A stretch of 64,000 bases of DNA, from NCBI GenBank assembly GCA_024516035.1, contig CM044956.1:7651911-7715910 (forward strand). Reading direction: 5' to 3'. The number at the start of each line of letters is the position of its first letter. Within the stretch, counting starts at the first letter, position 1. The translations under genes were made by a program, and so were the position numbers. Positions 42,431-53,950 of the stretch are shown piece by piece. The notes below the pieces were generated by a model. The model was not told the DNA's origin. It ran no database searches and saw nothing but the letters and a program-made list of their open reading frames with translations. This DNA is from Bactericera cockerelli. Its lineage: Eukaryota > Arthropoda > Insecta > Hemiptera > Triozidae.

Positions 42431-42632
42431 CTGTTCACACACCTCTTCCTTCTTCTCCTTCTCCTGCTCTTACTCCTCCTCCTTTTTCTCCTCCTCCTCC
42501 TCCTCCTTCTTCTCCTCCTTCTCCTCCTCCTCCTCCTCCTTCTTCTCCTCCTTCTCCTCCTCCTTCTCCTTCTTCTACTCCTCCTTCTCCTCTTCCTAAT
42601 CCTTCTCCTCCTCCTCTTCCTCCTCACATTCT
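42431..42632 (+). repeat. CCT/CTT trinucleotide-rich tract
   Basis: About 200 bp of CTCCTCCTC and CTTCTCC repeats. The Pro/Ser and Arg ORFs across it are artefacts. Confidence 0.95.
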
Positions 42633-43078
42633 CCAACATCCGCAGTGCCGATAACCGTTTATTTTTCTTTTTTTTGCACCTCCACACAAAAAAACAGCTT
42701 TCAAAAAGATGTGGACGAGGAAGGGACCACGTCCTTTTTCGGTTGCCAAACAAAATGGTCGATTAAAAAAAAACCCCGAGTTTGTGAAAATTAATTTAAA
42801 ATAATAAAAACAGGCAAACACACAAAGATAGGTGAGGAGGTGTGGAGAGGTGTGATATTAAAACTGAGCTCACAGAAGGGCGGGTTAATGGAAAGAGTGT
42901 GAAATTAGAATTGAGGGAGTGTGTGATATCCAGTGGGTGAAGACAGTCGGGTGGAACATTAATAGAATGGGAAAGAGTTCAAATTAATAGAAGAGAATAG
43001 GAAAGAGTTCAAATTAATAGAAGAGAATGGGAGAGAGTTGAAACTAATAGGAGAGAATGGAAGACTAGATGGGGTTGA
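42633..43078. repeat. Spacer ending in a 32-bp tandem repeat
   Basis: Near 42,966-43,065, AAGAGTTCAAATTAATAGAA recurs about three times with a 32-bp period. The rest shows nothing. Confidence 0.65.
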
Positions 43079-43151
43079 ATAAACATCTCTCTCACACCCT
43101 CCCCTCTCTCTCCCTCCCTCTCTCTCTCTCTCTTTCTCTCTCTCTCACTCC

Positions 43152-43182
<31 letters not shown>

Positions 43183-43385
43183 CTCTCTTCTCTTTTCCTC
43201 TTCCCTTTCTCTCTTCCTTCTATCTATCTCTCTTTTCTCTTCCCTTCGCTCTTTCTCTCTCTCTCTCTCTCTATTTCTTCCCTTCTCTTTCACTCTCTCT
43301 TCCTTCTCTCATACTTTTCCTCTTTCTCTCTCTCACTCCCCTCCTCTCTATCTCCCTTTCTCTCCCTCTCTCTCTTTTCATTTTC
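43079..43385 (+). repeat. (CT)n polypyrimidine tract, ~300 bp
   Basis: Nearly pure C/T on the plus strand. Leu/Ser ORFs here are artefacts. Confidence 0.95.
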
Positions 43386-43661
43386 CCCTTTTTTCATAAT
43401 CTACTTCCACATCCTCTTTATCCCTCTGTCTTTCCTATCTATCCTCTTGCGTTTTTCACTTCGTTCCCTCCCACCAATTGCTACGTCATCGATATCTATT
43501 ATCAATTCACACATCGGGAACATTAAATTTTCACGATCGTAAAATATTACATTGTTTACAACAACACAAATTCACAGCTTCACATCGGATATAGGTTTTC
43601 AGTAGCGGCTATTAATGGGGAATATTGTTAAATCTGAATCCAAGATTGAAAGAAACCAAAG
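43386..43661. other. Spacer, nothing recognised
   Basis: No gene seen. Confidence 0.5.
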
Positions 43662-44020
43662 AATATTCCTATCTATTCAAATTACAGAACACAAAACAGC
43701 TCATCCAAAGCAGAAGAATGAGGCACCGTGCCCATGACACATGCCGCATTCCACTTCTGGATAGCTATGCTCAATTGCTCATCCATTGGTTATTAATATA
43801 AACTTAAATTGAATTGAATTGAATTAATATAAACTTAAATTGAATTGAATTGAATTAATATAAACTTAAATTGAATTGAATTGAATTAATATAAACTTAA
43901 ATTGAATTGAATTGAATTAATATAAACTTAAATTGAATATGTATTTATTCATTTTACAGAACATAAAACAGCTCAGTCATAGAAGAAAAATGAGGCACCG
44001 TTCCCATGACACATTGACCG

Positions 44021-44053
<33 letters not shown>
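43662..44053 (+). repeat. Duplicated ~75-bp block, 31-bp tandem array and a 33-C run
   Basis: ACAGAACACAAAACAGCTCA...ATGAGGCACC...CCCATGACACAT occurs at 43,684-43,743 and 43,957-44,015. Between them lie five 31-bp units (AACTTAAATTGAATTGAATT core) starting at 43,801, 43,832, 43,863, 43,894 and 43,925. The second block ends in 33 consecutive C at 44,021-44,053. Confidence 0.9.
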
Positions 44054-44055
<2 letters not shown>

Positions 44056-44299
44056 AATGGTCCATATACCTAACACGTGGTTAAAATAAAGACACACTTT
44101 TCTGAATCACCCTATATGTCTGTATTTTTTTAATTCCATTTATTTTCAATGTATGATATTTTTCATTTCAATTCACACAAAAACTAGCCACAGGCACAGA
44201 AGTGCACAAGAGCGCTCGGACTTTTAATTCAGACTTCAGAGAATTGAACTGGTTCTGACATCATAATGTATGAATATGCTAATCCTAGCCCAGAATAAA
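44054..44299. other. Spacer, nothing recognised
   Basis: No gene or repeat family identified. Confidence 0.45.
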
Positions 44300-44500
44300 A
44301 TTAAGAGAGAGAGAGAGAGTGAGAGAGAGAGGGAGAGAGAGAGAAAGAGGGAGAGAGAGAGAAAGAGGGAGTGAGAGAAGAGAGATTGAAGGAGAGAGAG
44401 AGAGAGAGGAAGAGGGAGTGAGAGAAGAGAGATTGAAAAAGAGATTGAGGGAGTGAGAGAAAGAGAGAGAGAGATTGAAAGAGAGAGAGAGACAGTCATA
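44300..44500 (+). repeat. (GA)n polypurine tract
   Basis: GAGAGAGA with interspersed GAAAGAGGGAGTGAGAGAAG units, several of which repeat in order. ORFs across it are artefacts. Confidence 0.95.
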
Positions 44501-44636
44501 TAAAGATAGAGACATACACTCCTTTAACTCTATCAGAATCAAAGAGTCCAACTTATATGACCTTTGGGATAAAATGATACCATTTTCGCCCGTACTGAGT
44601 TGTTCATTTGATTCTAAAAGGTCGATGACCGGAGAC

Positions 44637-44868
44637 CCAGCGTCGATGGTACATTTAAAGCACTTAATCCCGTTCTGACACTGGAGTTAAGCACAGTCCG
44701 ACGAGGTTAGGACATGATGGGTGACCGCTCAAAATTGAATACCCTTGATACTAGCTGTATTTCCTCAAAATTGAATCCTCTTAATGCTGGCTAATGGGCT
44801 ATTACTGACCCCATTCAGGCTGGGTGAGGTTAACGTGGGGGTGCGGGTTTGTATGTTTCCGCTGAATT
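44637..44868 (+). mobile_element. 5S-derived SINE, copy closest to 5S rRNA
   Basis: GAGTTAAGCACAGTCCGACG (box A region) and GATGGGTGACCGC (box C) are kept in order, as in a 5S rRNA gene. A body shared with the other copies (CAGGCTGGGTGAGGTTAACG) follows. The 5S 5' end is diverged and the body attached, so it is a SINE and not a 5S gene. Confidence 0.8.
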
Positions 44869-45519
44869 TAGTATCTAACTATCTGGAATGACCAGAAAAA
44901 GCCGATTTATCATTCAAATGGTTTCCATTGAGATCTACATAAACTTCACACTGTGGAAATAGCTAAACCCAAGTTATGGCCCGACGAGGCATGGCACTGT
45001 AATTTATTTTTCCTAACCCTTCTCTACACAGAGAGGCATTGCCGTACAACCTTTCAGGCCGGAACTCGGTAACAAAGAAGTTGATCATAGTGGGGACTAT
45101 AGACCATAAGATGTTAGTAATAAAATTTAATTATATTTCACACATCGAATAGTATGTAGTTGAGCACTTGGGTATAATTACTCATACTCACTCACAGTTT
45201 TGCGTTGTGTCTACCACATTGCATACCTGTAAAATGCATACATACGTTTAAAGCATGAACCTCAAATCGGCTAGTAATAAGCTTACCATAAAAGGTTAAT
45301 GAAGATAATAATTAAGTCAATAATGGAGGAAAAAATTGGGACAGGATTCACAGGATTGAATCTAAGTAATACAAATATTGTCTACCCAAAAAATAACCCC
45401 AAAAAATACCGCTTCGTAGTTTAAAAAATCCCCGCCAAGTCTCCAGCGAGAAATGAATCTAATTCAATGTACTCAAAAACTCCTACAGCTATGCCATTCC
45501 AGTGGCTGAAATGTTCTGA
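44869..45519. other. Intergenic, nothing recognised
   Basis: No gene seen. Confidence 0.5.
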
Positions 45520-45604
45520 AAATTCTGACCCGCTCGGACTTGAACCCACGACCTTCAGATAAAGAGGCAGTGGTGTTCTTACTACGGAGGTCAATGCTTA
45601 AGGC
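45520..45604 (-). mobile_element. tRNA-like SINE head, unassigned
   Basis: On the minus strand there is a box A-like segment and GGGTTCAAGTCC as box B. It abuts a family C copy. Confidence 0.5.
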
Positions 45605-45630
45605 TTGTGTCTACTTAATTAGCTCGGTAA

Positions 45631-45770
45631 CCGACCTCGGTAGCTTGATTGATAAGGCAGCGGACTTGTAACTCGGTGGTTCAAGTCCCGGTTTCAGCGT
45701 AGATTTAGTTAAGCGAGTTTGACTAGTTGTAATATGACGAAAGTGATTAACACAAATATGATAACTTAAA
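45631..45770 (+). mobile_element. SINE family C copy
   Basis: CCGACCTCGGTAGCTTGATT head, GGTTCAAGTCCC box B, and GATTAACACAAATATGATAA tail. About 10 bp are missing before box B relative to other copies. Confidence 0.85.
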
Positions 45771-46007
45771 TAAAACTATTTCCACGGTACTTTCACACCA
45801 CCTCAAAATTATGCACGATCCACTAAAAAAAATCCGCTTGTGAAGTAACTCACTGTAAACCAGGCCACAGCGCGGTAGCTGGAACCACATCAATCACAGG
45901 CAACTTAATAGGGCTTACGCATAACTTACTCAGGGTCGGACTAGCGGGATGGGTTCCTACCCCTAACTGGTACATTCCCTGAAGATACCTTTGAAGCATC
46001 CTAAAAG
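45771..46007. other. Spacer, nothing recognised
   Basis: No gene seen. Confidence 0.45.
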
Positions 46008-46155
46008 TCTGCCTGGGGACTATAAACGGGGAGTAGACCAGCATTGGCTTGGTTCTGGGGGCCCTTGTCAATTATTAGCCTCCTTGTAAAGACAATGGTA
46101 GAAGTGCTGAGTCATTCCTCCACTGTCTGGCTACCATCGTTCACGATGACGCCAT
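46008..46155 (+). mobile_element. Repeat family V, copy 3, one minisatellite unit
   Basis: One unit (GTCTGCCTGGGGACTATAAA) is followed by the core through ACCATCGTTCACGATGACGC. A 5S-derived SINE starts about 60 bp downstream, as at copy 2. Confidence 0.75.
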
Positions 46156-46214
46156 AAAGCAGTTTTTTGGTGCTGGTAGGTAATAATTTTACCTCCTTCT
46201 CGAAGCACGAATTT

Positions 46215-48400
46215 GCCAGCGTCGATGGGTGCACTGAAAAAAATTTATTGTAGGGCTTACTAAAACTTTAGTAAATTTCACAAGTCTTAGGGTTGATTTA
46301 GTGACAGCAAAACGTTTTGTTAAGATTACAAATCAAATTTCGTAAACTCTATTTAGTAAAGATAATGATATCTTTCGTTCATCCAACAAATTTATGTTTA
46401 GTTACTTTTACTAAACTCATCATTGTATTTTTGACAAGAAAAATTCCATTGTCTTTACTAAAGTATTTAGTAAGATCTCAAGCATGCATTCATAATGCTT
46501 ACGAATCATCTTGTTATGTTTATTAAGGTTGTTTCTTTCAATTTGTTGAATTTACAATACTGTTTAGTAAAGTTTACAAAATACTTCATTAGTCCATTCA
46601 ATCGACTCAGTATGGCTTATGATAGTGTTTTGTAATTTTAAACATAGGAATAGTTGATTTAACAACCAGACTTGTTATTGCTTACGCCAGGGATTGGTTA
46701 AATCTACTGAACTGTTTAGTAAGTTTAAGCAACCCATTTCGTTCACACTATTGACTCGTCTAGTAAACCTTACGAACAATACTAGTAAATTTTAATGATA
46801 GTTTCAGTAAACTTCACTGATAACCTCAGTAATCTTCACTGATAACCTCAGTAAACTTCACTGAAAATCATAGTGAACTTCAGAAACGCCTGAAGTAAAC
46901 TTTTACAACAATTTCAGTAACTAAGTTATTATGAGAAAATAATTCAAAATATAATTGAAATAATTTAAAAATATGCATGTATGCAACGCTTTTATTTAAA
47001 AATACAGATTAATTTGTTGAAAACATTTAAAATACATTAAGAGACATTTAAAATACATACAATTAAAGTTTTAAATGATGAAATACTTGCATTAAATAAA
47101 TAAAAAAGAATCACCAACCACACAAATTCACACGGCTCACTTACACAACACACTAAGTACACATCAACCACATTCACATAACAAACAAACACAGACTTAG
47201 ACAACACATCAAATAACCAAAATCTCACACCACCTATCAACCAAATCCAGACTTACACAAAACACCCAATAACTAAACTTTCACAATACCTATGAACCCA
47301 AACCACACAAAACATCTACGAATAAACCCAAACATGACATTATTATAATATTAACTGTGTAAATATTAAAATTAACTGTGTATTTAGAAATTAACGTTAT
47401 CCAGTGGCCGTTAATATTTAAATAAATAAATCAATTTGATTTTGAAAAAAAAAAACAACTATACTATTTTAAAAAGATATGACGTAATAATCACAGGACC
47501 ATCAATCAACATAAAACAACTGAATCTGAAATTGATTTCGGTATCTATTAATTGTTGTAGATCTTTTGTCTCTCTCGTCTCTCGACACACGTGTTTTAGC
47601 AAGAATTTTGTTCAATCTACAATTCTGTTTAGTAAATCTAATCAAAGAGTCTTGTAACCGTCATTGACTAGGGTGATTAACAAAACTTTCGTTGGGACTA
47701 CAAATGATTTTCATAACGACCGAGTTTTACAAAAAAGTTTAGTAAACTTAGCTAAACAAGTCTGTCAGAAATATGAAACCGTATGGTTCATTTAACAAAC
47801 ATGTTTTGTAATTTTAGATAAAATCTTGTTAAACCAACGAATACTGTTTTGTGTATTTTAACATATATAAATCTGGTAAGAGTAACGATTTTTGTTTGTT
47901 AATTATCAGACATGTACTAATCAGGTGGTATTTTTAACAGAATAATTTTATTAGATTTAACCAAACTTTTTGTAAATCTTACTTAGGTAATAGATCCAGC
48001 AAAACAGAACTTGGTAAGCATAACTACTGTTCTGATTACGGTAATTAACACGTTAGTTGGTTTTACGATCAGACGATTTACAAGAATTGATTGATTATTC
48101 TTACGAACGCCCAAGTAAAATCTCAAATGACTATTAGTGGGATTAATCAATTTCTTGTTATTTTAACGAAATTTTTGATTAAAAATCCTTTACAAAACTG
48201 TTTAGTAAAAACGAACCTAAAATTTTTTTCAGTGTGCCATCGAATTTAAGTAACGTCCAGCGAGGTGAAGACATCGTGATGCATTCCCAAGCTAGGTGAG
48301 GTTAATGTGGGTAGCAGGTTTATGAGTTTGCTGCGAATTCAGGAACCGCCGTCGTTATAAATATGCAGTTGAAAGCGAAGTTAAACTCAAATTAAAAAAA
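46215..48400 (+). mobile_element. 5S-derived SINE split by a CACTG-ended transposon
   Basis: The head (GCCAGCGTCGATGGG, 46,215-46,231) and the remainder (48,235-48,400, starting near CGAATTTAAGTAACGTCCAG) flank the inserted element. About 27 bp of the SINE expected at the junction (the CACCGGTTCTCGTAGG part) are missing. Confidence 0.8.
46232..48234. mobile_element. Non-autonomous CACTG-ended DNA transposon, 2003 bp
   Basis: The ends are perfect 15-bp inverted repeats, CACTGAAAAAAATTT. TG flanks both sides (46,230-46,231 and 48,235-48,236), a possible 2-bp target duplication. The outer thirds are packed with diverged TTTAGTAAA/TTACTAAA and AACCTCAGTAAACTTCACTG motifs, and the centre (about 46,930-47,550) is plain AT-rich. 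There is no transposase. CACTG ends with dense subterminal repeats recall CACTA (En/Spm) or Chapaev elements; a 2-bp duplication favours the former. Confidence 0.8.
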
Positions 48401-48492
48401 GCAGGAATTTTTCGCTGGAAAACACTAGGAAAACACCTGTGTCTAGTATTACAGACAGGTGAAGTAATATCATAATTGTAGAGGTACCCGAC

Positions 48493-48639
48493 CCGACCTC
48501 AGTAGCTTGATCGATAAGGCGGCGGACTCGTAAACTGGAGGTCGGTGGTTCATGTCCCGTATTCAGCGTAGATTTAGTAAATCGAGTTTTGAGTAGTTGT
48601 GATATCACTATAATGATTAACACAAATATGATAACTTAT
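48493..48639 (+). mobile_element. SINE family C copy
   Basis: CCGACCTCAGTAGCTTGATC head, GGTTCATGTCCC as box B, and GATTAACACAAATATGATAA tail. Confidence 0.85.
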
Positions 48640-48746
48640 CATTGTAGAGGTAGGTGGGCATTGAGAAATTCCACGCACTGTAGAATACCGCTAACTCGAA
48701 TTTGGACATCAGAAGTGAGTTAACGGGATATTAAATCATCATCATC

Positions 48747-48990
48747 ATAGCGTGCCGTCATCGTGAACGATGGTAGCCACACAGTGGAGAAATGACCCAG
48801 CACTTCTACCGCTGTCTTTAAAAGGAGGCTATCAATTGACAAGGGCCCCCAGAACCAAGCCAATGCTGGTCTACTCCTGTTTATAATCCCCCAGCCAGAC
48901 TAGTTTCTAGTTTATAGTCCCCCAGCCAGACTAGTTTCTAGTTTATAGTCCCCCAGCCAGACTAGTTTCTAGTTTATAGTCCCCCAATCA
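48747..48990 (-). mobile_element. Repeat family V, copy 4, with a 31-bp variant minisatellite
   Basis: The core is at 48,752-48,868 (plus strand CGTCATCGTGAACGATGGTA). Units of 31 bp follow (CTAGTTTCTAGTTTATAGTC then CCCCAGCCAGA), starting near 48,901 and 48,932, shorter than the 38-bp unit of copy 2. Confidence 0.75.
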
Positions 48991-49375
48991 GATATCAAAT
49001 AAGGGGCTGAATTCGGCAAGGGCCGATAAGTTATTTCGAGTTAAAGGGCTTCTTGACCTATCGGGCTTTCGAATTAGCAAGCATAGACTATATTATTTTC
49101 AAGATCACTTTCACGATAAAGAGGGTAAAAAAAAGAGCTCCGCCCCCAAAGTTCCCTTGTATCCGTCCCTGAAGATGCTTACCTACATTCATTCGTAATG
49201 GAGTCGGTCCAATTCAGCGGCCTAACACGAAGTAATTACGTTATAATTGCATTAGATAAAGAGATCTTCTCATGATATGTAAATAAGGTAAGTGGTGTAC
49301 TTGAGACCGAAATGAATGAGTTTTAAGTGAATAGCTGTTGACCCATTACCGGTAATAATAATAGTACTCTGTAAT
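48991..49375. other. Intergenic, nothing recognised
   Basis: No gene seen. Confidence 0.5.
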
Positions 49376-49580
49376 AATAATAATATCGCCTTATTTATAC
49401 TACCCGATTAAGACTATTAAGTCCCATTATTCCAGCAGTAAGCCCAAGACATATTATTATGCGGCAAAAATCCCAAATGGGAGGATAACTTGTCATATCC
49501 CGGCTGGTTTCAAACCCGCGACCTCTGGAATCTCTGGATTCACAGAGTCCCGCCTTTACCACCAAGCTACCGGAACAGAC
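49376..49580 (-). mobile_element. SINE family D copy, full length
   Basis: On the minus strand it has the GTAGCTTGGTGGTAAAGGCG head, a weakened box B (GGTTTGAAACC), the body and a TTATTATTA tail. Confidence 0.8.
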
Positions 49581-49870
49581 TGTATTCAGGATTTAAAGTG
49601 CAATAAAGTTTTACTTTCATACAAAGATTTTTTACTTCTATAACTTCATTTCGAAAGTATTTTATTCAAACATTTTTACTTCAATTCAAAGTTTTTATTG
49701 GCCCAGTGGCACAGAGTCCGTCAGAGTCGCGATAATTGCCTTTTTATGATCCCATTTATGTGTTCTACATACTGGCACAGGAACTTAGGCATGCAGCGGT
49801 ACTCAAATATAGGAAGCAGTCCGAATTGCTAAATTTTTTGGTTTAATTCTTTTAAACCAATTCCTTTTTA
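49581..49870. other. Spacer, nothing recognised
   Basis: No gene seen. Confidence 0.45.
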
Positions 49871-50420
49871 TACAGGGTGTAATGAAAAGGTATAGTAATG
49901 AAACTAATCCTTAGCGCCAAATTATTAAATAAATTAGTTTATTTTTTTTTTTAATCAATTTCTTTTTATTAGAACAAAGATAAGCGAGACTAAGCACTAA
50001 ATAAAGATCAGAGACCCAGAGTAGATGGCGCGTTGAATGCACCGGCTCTCGTAGGATCACCGAAGTTAAGCAACGTCCGTCGAGGTGAAGACTTCGTGAT
50101 ACTGGCATTCCGGCCCAACCCAGGCTGGGTGAGGTTAATTTGAGTAGCTTTGTAAGTTTCCAGCGAATAGAGGGTTGAAAATGACATGAAACCCAAATTA
50201 AATATAATGAAAAAGAAAGTGAACTTCAATCATTGGGACAAAAATCATTTTACTTCCGAGAAATTTCTAATATTAGAAATCGGAAGTATTGTGTTCGTTT
50301 TTGAAAAAATAAGTATTTTTAATCTACGATTCCAATTTTTTTTCTCATATTTCTAGACGTTTCATAACCCCCTGAGCAACTTTTTTTCCATTTCTATTTT
50401 ATTTTTTGTTACACCCTGTA
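49871..50420. mobile_element. Possible TIR element containing a 5S-derived SINE
   Basis: TACAGGGTGTAA at 49,871-49,882 and its perfect complement at 50,409-50,420 bound a 550-bp block. The block holds a 5S-derived SINE and the short palindrome GAAATTTCTAATATTAGAAA (50,260). No clear target duplication is seen. ACAGGGTGT motifs also occur singly near 26,810 and 56,138 (minus), so the pairing could be chance. Confidence 0.4.
50015..50200 (+). mobile_element. 5S-derived SINE copy, box C-less
   Basis: GCGTTGAATGCACCGGCTCT and CCGAAGTTAAGCAACGTC head, body CAGGCTGGGTGAGGTTAATT, and tail ending ACCCAAATTAAAT. Confidence 0.8.
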
Positions 50421-51035
50421 TGAGATGTATGGATTGGACAATCACGGAGACTGGCTGGTAAGTAGAGAATGATTCATACCAACTTATTTGAAAGTAGACC
50501 TAATGATAGTCAAATTGGACGACCAAAAAAAAATCACGGAGAGTGAATTTTGAATTAACGAGTACTTTCACGAACATTACAAATTGTCAGGACCTCTGCC
50601 AAGTATCCAAGCCGAACTGCAAGATTTCTATTATTTTTATTTATTTTTAATGTTGAACTGAAATTCATGAAATGATGAAATTTATAATCAGGCGATAGTA
50701 AATAATTGTACGTAGATCTAATAGAAATTAGAACCCTGGAGTAGGCGACAAGGACCCTGGGCCTAGACGCCCTAGACCCTATATCCTAGACCCTATGACC
50801 TATACCCTAGTGCATACATCTAGTTTTAGACGATTTTCGGGACTCCATTGAGGCCGCTTACATTTAATAACATTGTTAGATTATTCTGCGTGTTACCGGG
50901 GCCACACTAGGGTATAAAATTCAATACTCTGTTTATCCTGCGAGAATGAGACTAAAGAGTCCCTTTATTCTCACAGTCCTAGGGGTTCGTTGTGCCCGCG
51001 CACTTACTAATTGAGTTGATAATGGTAAAATCCGT
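50421..51035. other. Intergenic, nothing recognised
   Basis: A short run of CCTAGACCCTA phrases lies near 50,760-50,810. No gene seen. Confidence 0.5.
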
Positions 51036-51374
51036 AGTCACCGTGGCTGAGTGAGTAGCGCATCACTAGCACTAGGGTTGCAGCAAGGTAACCTGTATTT
51101 GAATACCGGTTGGAATGAACAGTTTCTTCTCCACTTTTTCTGGGCTCCAATTATATTCCGGGACTACCCTGAAGAAAAATGAGTAGCTAACACACTATTT
51201 GTATGTCTGGACTCCAATTATATTCCGGGACTACCCTGAAGAAAAATGAGTTACCAACACTATTTGTATGTCTGGGCTCCAATTATATTCCGGGACTACC
51301 CTGAGGAAAAATGAGTAGCCAACACTATTTGTATGAGGGTCCAAAGACGGTCGTCGCGACATTACGAGCAAGCA
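51036..51374 (+). mobile_element. SINE family F copy with a tripled ~66-bp body unit
   Basis: The head GTCACCGTGGCTGAGTGAGT is diverged in box B. The body unit TCTGGGCTCCAATTATATTC is repeated in tandem at 51,139, 51,206 and 51,271. It ends after a GGTCGTCGCGACATTACGAG segment. Confidence 0.8.
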
Positions 51375-52925
51375 ATGAGTTATGTAGGCAAATGATGAGC
51401 TGAGAAGTTATGTAGATACTACTGAGCTACCCACTATGTTGTGACATAATGACACCAAAGAAAACAAACATAGGTACATAATGGTAAAAAAAATTACCCC
51501 TCAAAAGAAAAAGAAATTTTTGTAGCGGTAGTTCAATTTAGACATTGGCTCAGTTGTATTAAATAACTTTCATATAGTTTATGCGTATGCAGTTTATGTT
51601 GAAACGTAGTCACCAATTGACCATTCTGGGCCAATCGACCAATCAATTAAGTATCATCAATAAGAAAGGTCACCATATAGTCGCCAAGAGAATTGAAGAA
51701 CTTTAATGGCATCACAAATGGAGAACATCTCGAAAGTTACAACACGGAACCATTAACATCTGTGCAACATTGGAAACAGAAATGCTCTAACAAACAATCT
51801 TGTGTTTGTTTTCATGCCGAAACCTTAATGTCAGCTATTAGCGAGTTCTATGAGGTGACAATATTCACACCTGGGCCCATTAATATCTCACGCTAATAAG
51901 AATGTCAACTTCTCCAACCTCCAATGTAGTCTCCTCTAGTTTTAAATGAAACTATCAGAACTTTTGAAAGTGCAACTTTCTGGAGTTCATGAACTTGTTA
52001 TTTATTTGTTATTTCAACAAATTAATGGGGTGAACTCATTTGTTGAAGTTACGTATTTTAACATACTAGATACCATAAATTCTGTTTTCTGTAAAACGTA
52101 AGTTCGTGTTTTGATTTTGGGTAATTTTATCTTTTCGAGTGTCACAATCTTTTTAATTTTCTTTAAATATATTTGAAGATATACTCCGTATGACGAGCAA
52201 TAATTGCTACTTAAGAAGAATTCAGTACATTCATTAGTATGTTCGAGCGATAATAATTGCTACTAATGAAGAATTCACTAAGTGTCTATCGGTTTTAATT
52301 TATGATAATATTCACTAGCACCTACCTGCGCCAATTTTCACCAAGGCAAACCTAAGCTAGACACAAAATAATACATAACATAATATTATTGTAATTATGT
52401 TGAATACATTGAAACTCAAGAAATATGCTCTGTTTAATTGCAGTCGATTGTAATTTGGTTCATGAACAATAGGTCTGACATTCTATGGAAGTTGTTGATC
52501 TTGGCATGAGGCGGATCAATGAGATCAATTAATTTGAAACTCATTAGTGCTTTGCAATGCGGCTTGTTGGGTCTAATATTGTTCCTTGGGGTATCCATAA
52601 GAATTCTTGGGACCTACCATTGTTCTTTAAGAAGTTACACCTCTATAAGGTTGAGGAGTCAGTGTACTCAGACTATTCTAGCTGATAATATTGGAACCCA
52701 ACATATACAATTTTGTTCAGATACGGCACTGCATAGAACTCTTTTCTAAAGTTAAAGAAATTATTAGACCTACCGTTAGTTTGAGCTTAATCTGAATTCA
52801 ATGAGGAAAGGTGTCAAGAGCGGGCTTCGAATATACATAGAATAACTTTTATAATTAAGAAATAACTTAGATGGTCCTAACTAAAAGACACGGTCTTTAT
52901 TATTTATTTTAGTTAACATGATAAA
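51375..52925. other. Intergenic, no supported gene
   Basis: ORFs at 51,693 and 52,519 (67 and 76 codons) have no domain. GAGCGATAATAATTGCTACT-like phrases recur near 52,195 and 52,245. Confidence 0.5.
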
Positions 52926-53076
52926 CCGACCTCAGTAGCTTGATCGATAAGGCGGTGAACTTGTAACCTGGAGGTCGGTGGTTCAAGTCCCGGTTTCAGT
53001 GTAGATTTAGTAAAGCTAGTTTAAGTTGTTGTGATAATCACGGAAGTGATTAATACAATTTTATTATGATGACTTT
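52926..53076 (+). mobile_element. SINE family C copy
   Basis: CCGACCTCAGTAGCTTGATC head, GGTTCAAGTCCC box B, and a diverged tail. Confidence 0.85.
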
Positions 53077-53950
53077 AATTAACATGATAATAATACCAGA
53101 TTACCTAATTATACTTTAATTTCAGAAAACATAATATACATATCTTTAAATATAACAATAATTATAACATTGACAGTTGAAACTCTAACCCGATTTGTAA
53201 AAACAAAAATGGATTCTAGATAGAACATGGTTAATTTGATAATAAACCTAGTAGGTACTTGAATATAAATTAATAAGTTTAAAAAAATAGCAGTAAGTAA
53301 GTTACATTTGGTAAGTAAGTTTTGGTGTACATACATAATTATAATCAAATTCATATCATCATCGCAGAACTGAATCTTATTAATGGCTTAAAGCCATTTT
53401 GGTTATAAGTAAGTACTAATCTTTAGCTGTTAATCGAGATTTTCCAAATAATTAACTTTCTGTCAATTTTAAATTACTAATAATAATAATTTATGTTATG
53501 TAGGTATATTCTTCGACTCGATTTTTTTTCATGTTGATTTTCTAAAACTTTAACGGTATATTATGCACTCATAAAAATTCCAATTTCCATGCTAATGAAC
53601 AGGGATCAATACACCCAAATAATAAAATGAATAAAAAATCTTTGTGAACTACGGGTCTCAGGTTTCAATAAATTAAGACATTTGAATATAAATTGTCATG
53701 ATATAACCCGTCCTCCTCAGAGTTCTAAGGTGTACGGAACTGTGACATTGATAGCTGTATCAATATTAAATTTCATGTTTACCACAGACGGGGACCAGGG
53801 ACTTGTTTTCAATTCTTGTTCTCCCCGACGTTGCTTAACTTTTGTGATCTAACGGGGTTTGGTCTCTTAATATATTATCTCTGTTACGAGTATAAATTTA
53901 CAAAATAATGAATTCAATTTCTGCATCGCCAACTGAAAGTTTCTGTTTTA
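53077..53950. other. AT-rich intergenic DNA
   Basis: No gene seen. Confidence 0.5.

Noticed and set aside
42388..42753. Proline/serine- or arginine-rich proteins
   Set aside because: They are translations of a CCT/CTT microsatellite.
43009..43542. Leu/Ser-rich 157-aa protein and its opposite-strand Arg/Glu ORF
   Set aside because: Both are translations of a CT repeat tract.
44637..44730. A functional 5S rRNA gene
   Set aside because: Boxes A and C are recognisable but the 5' end is diverged and a SINE body follows in place of a terminator T-run.
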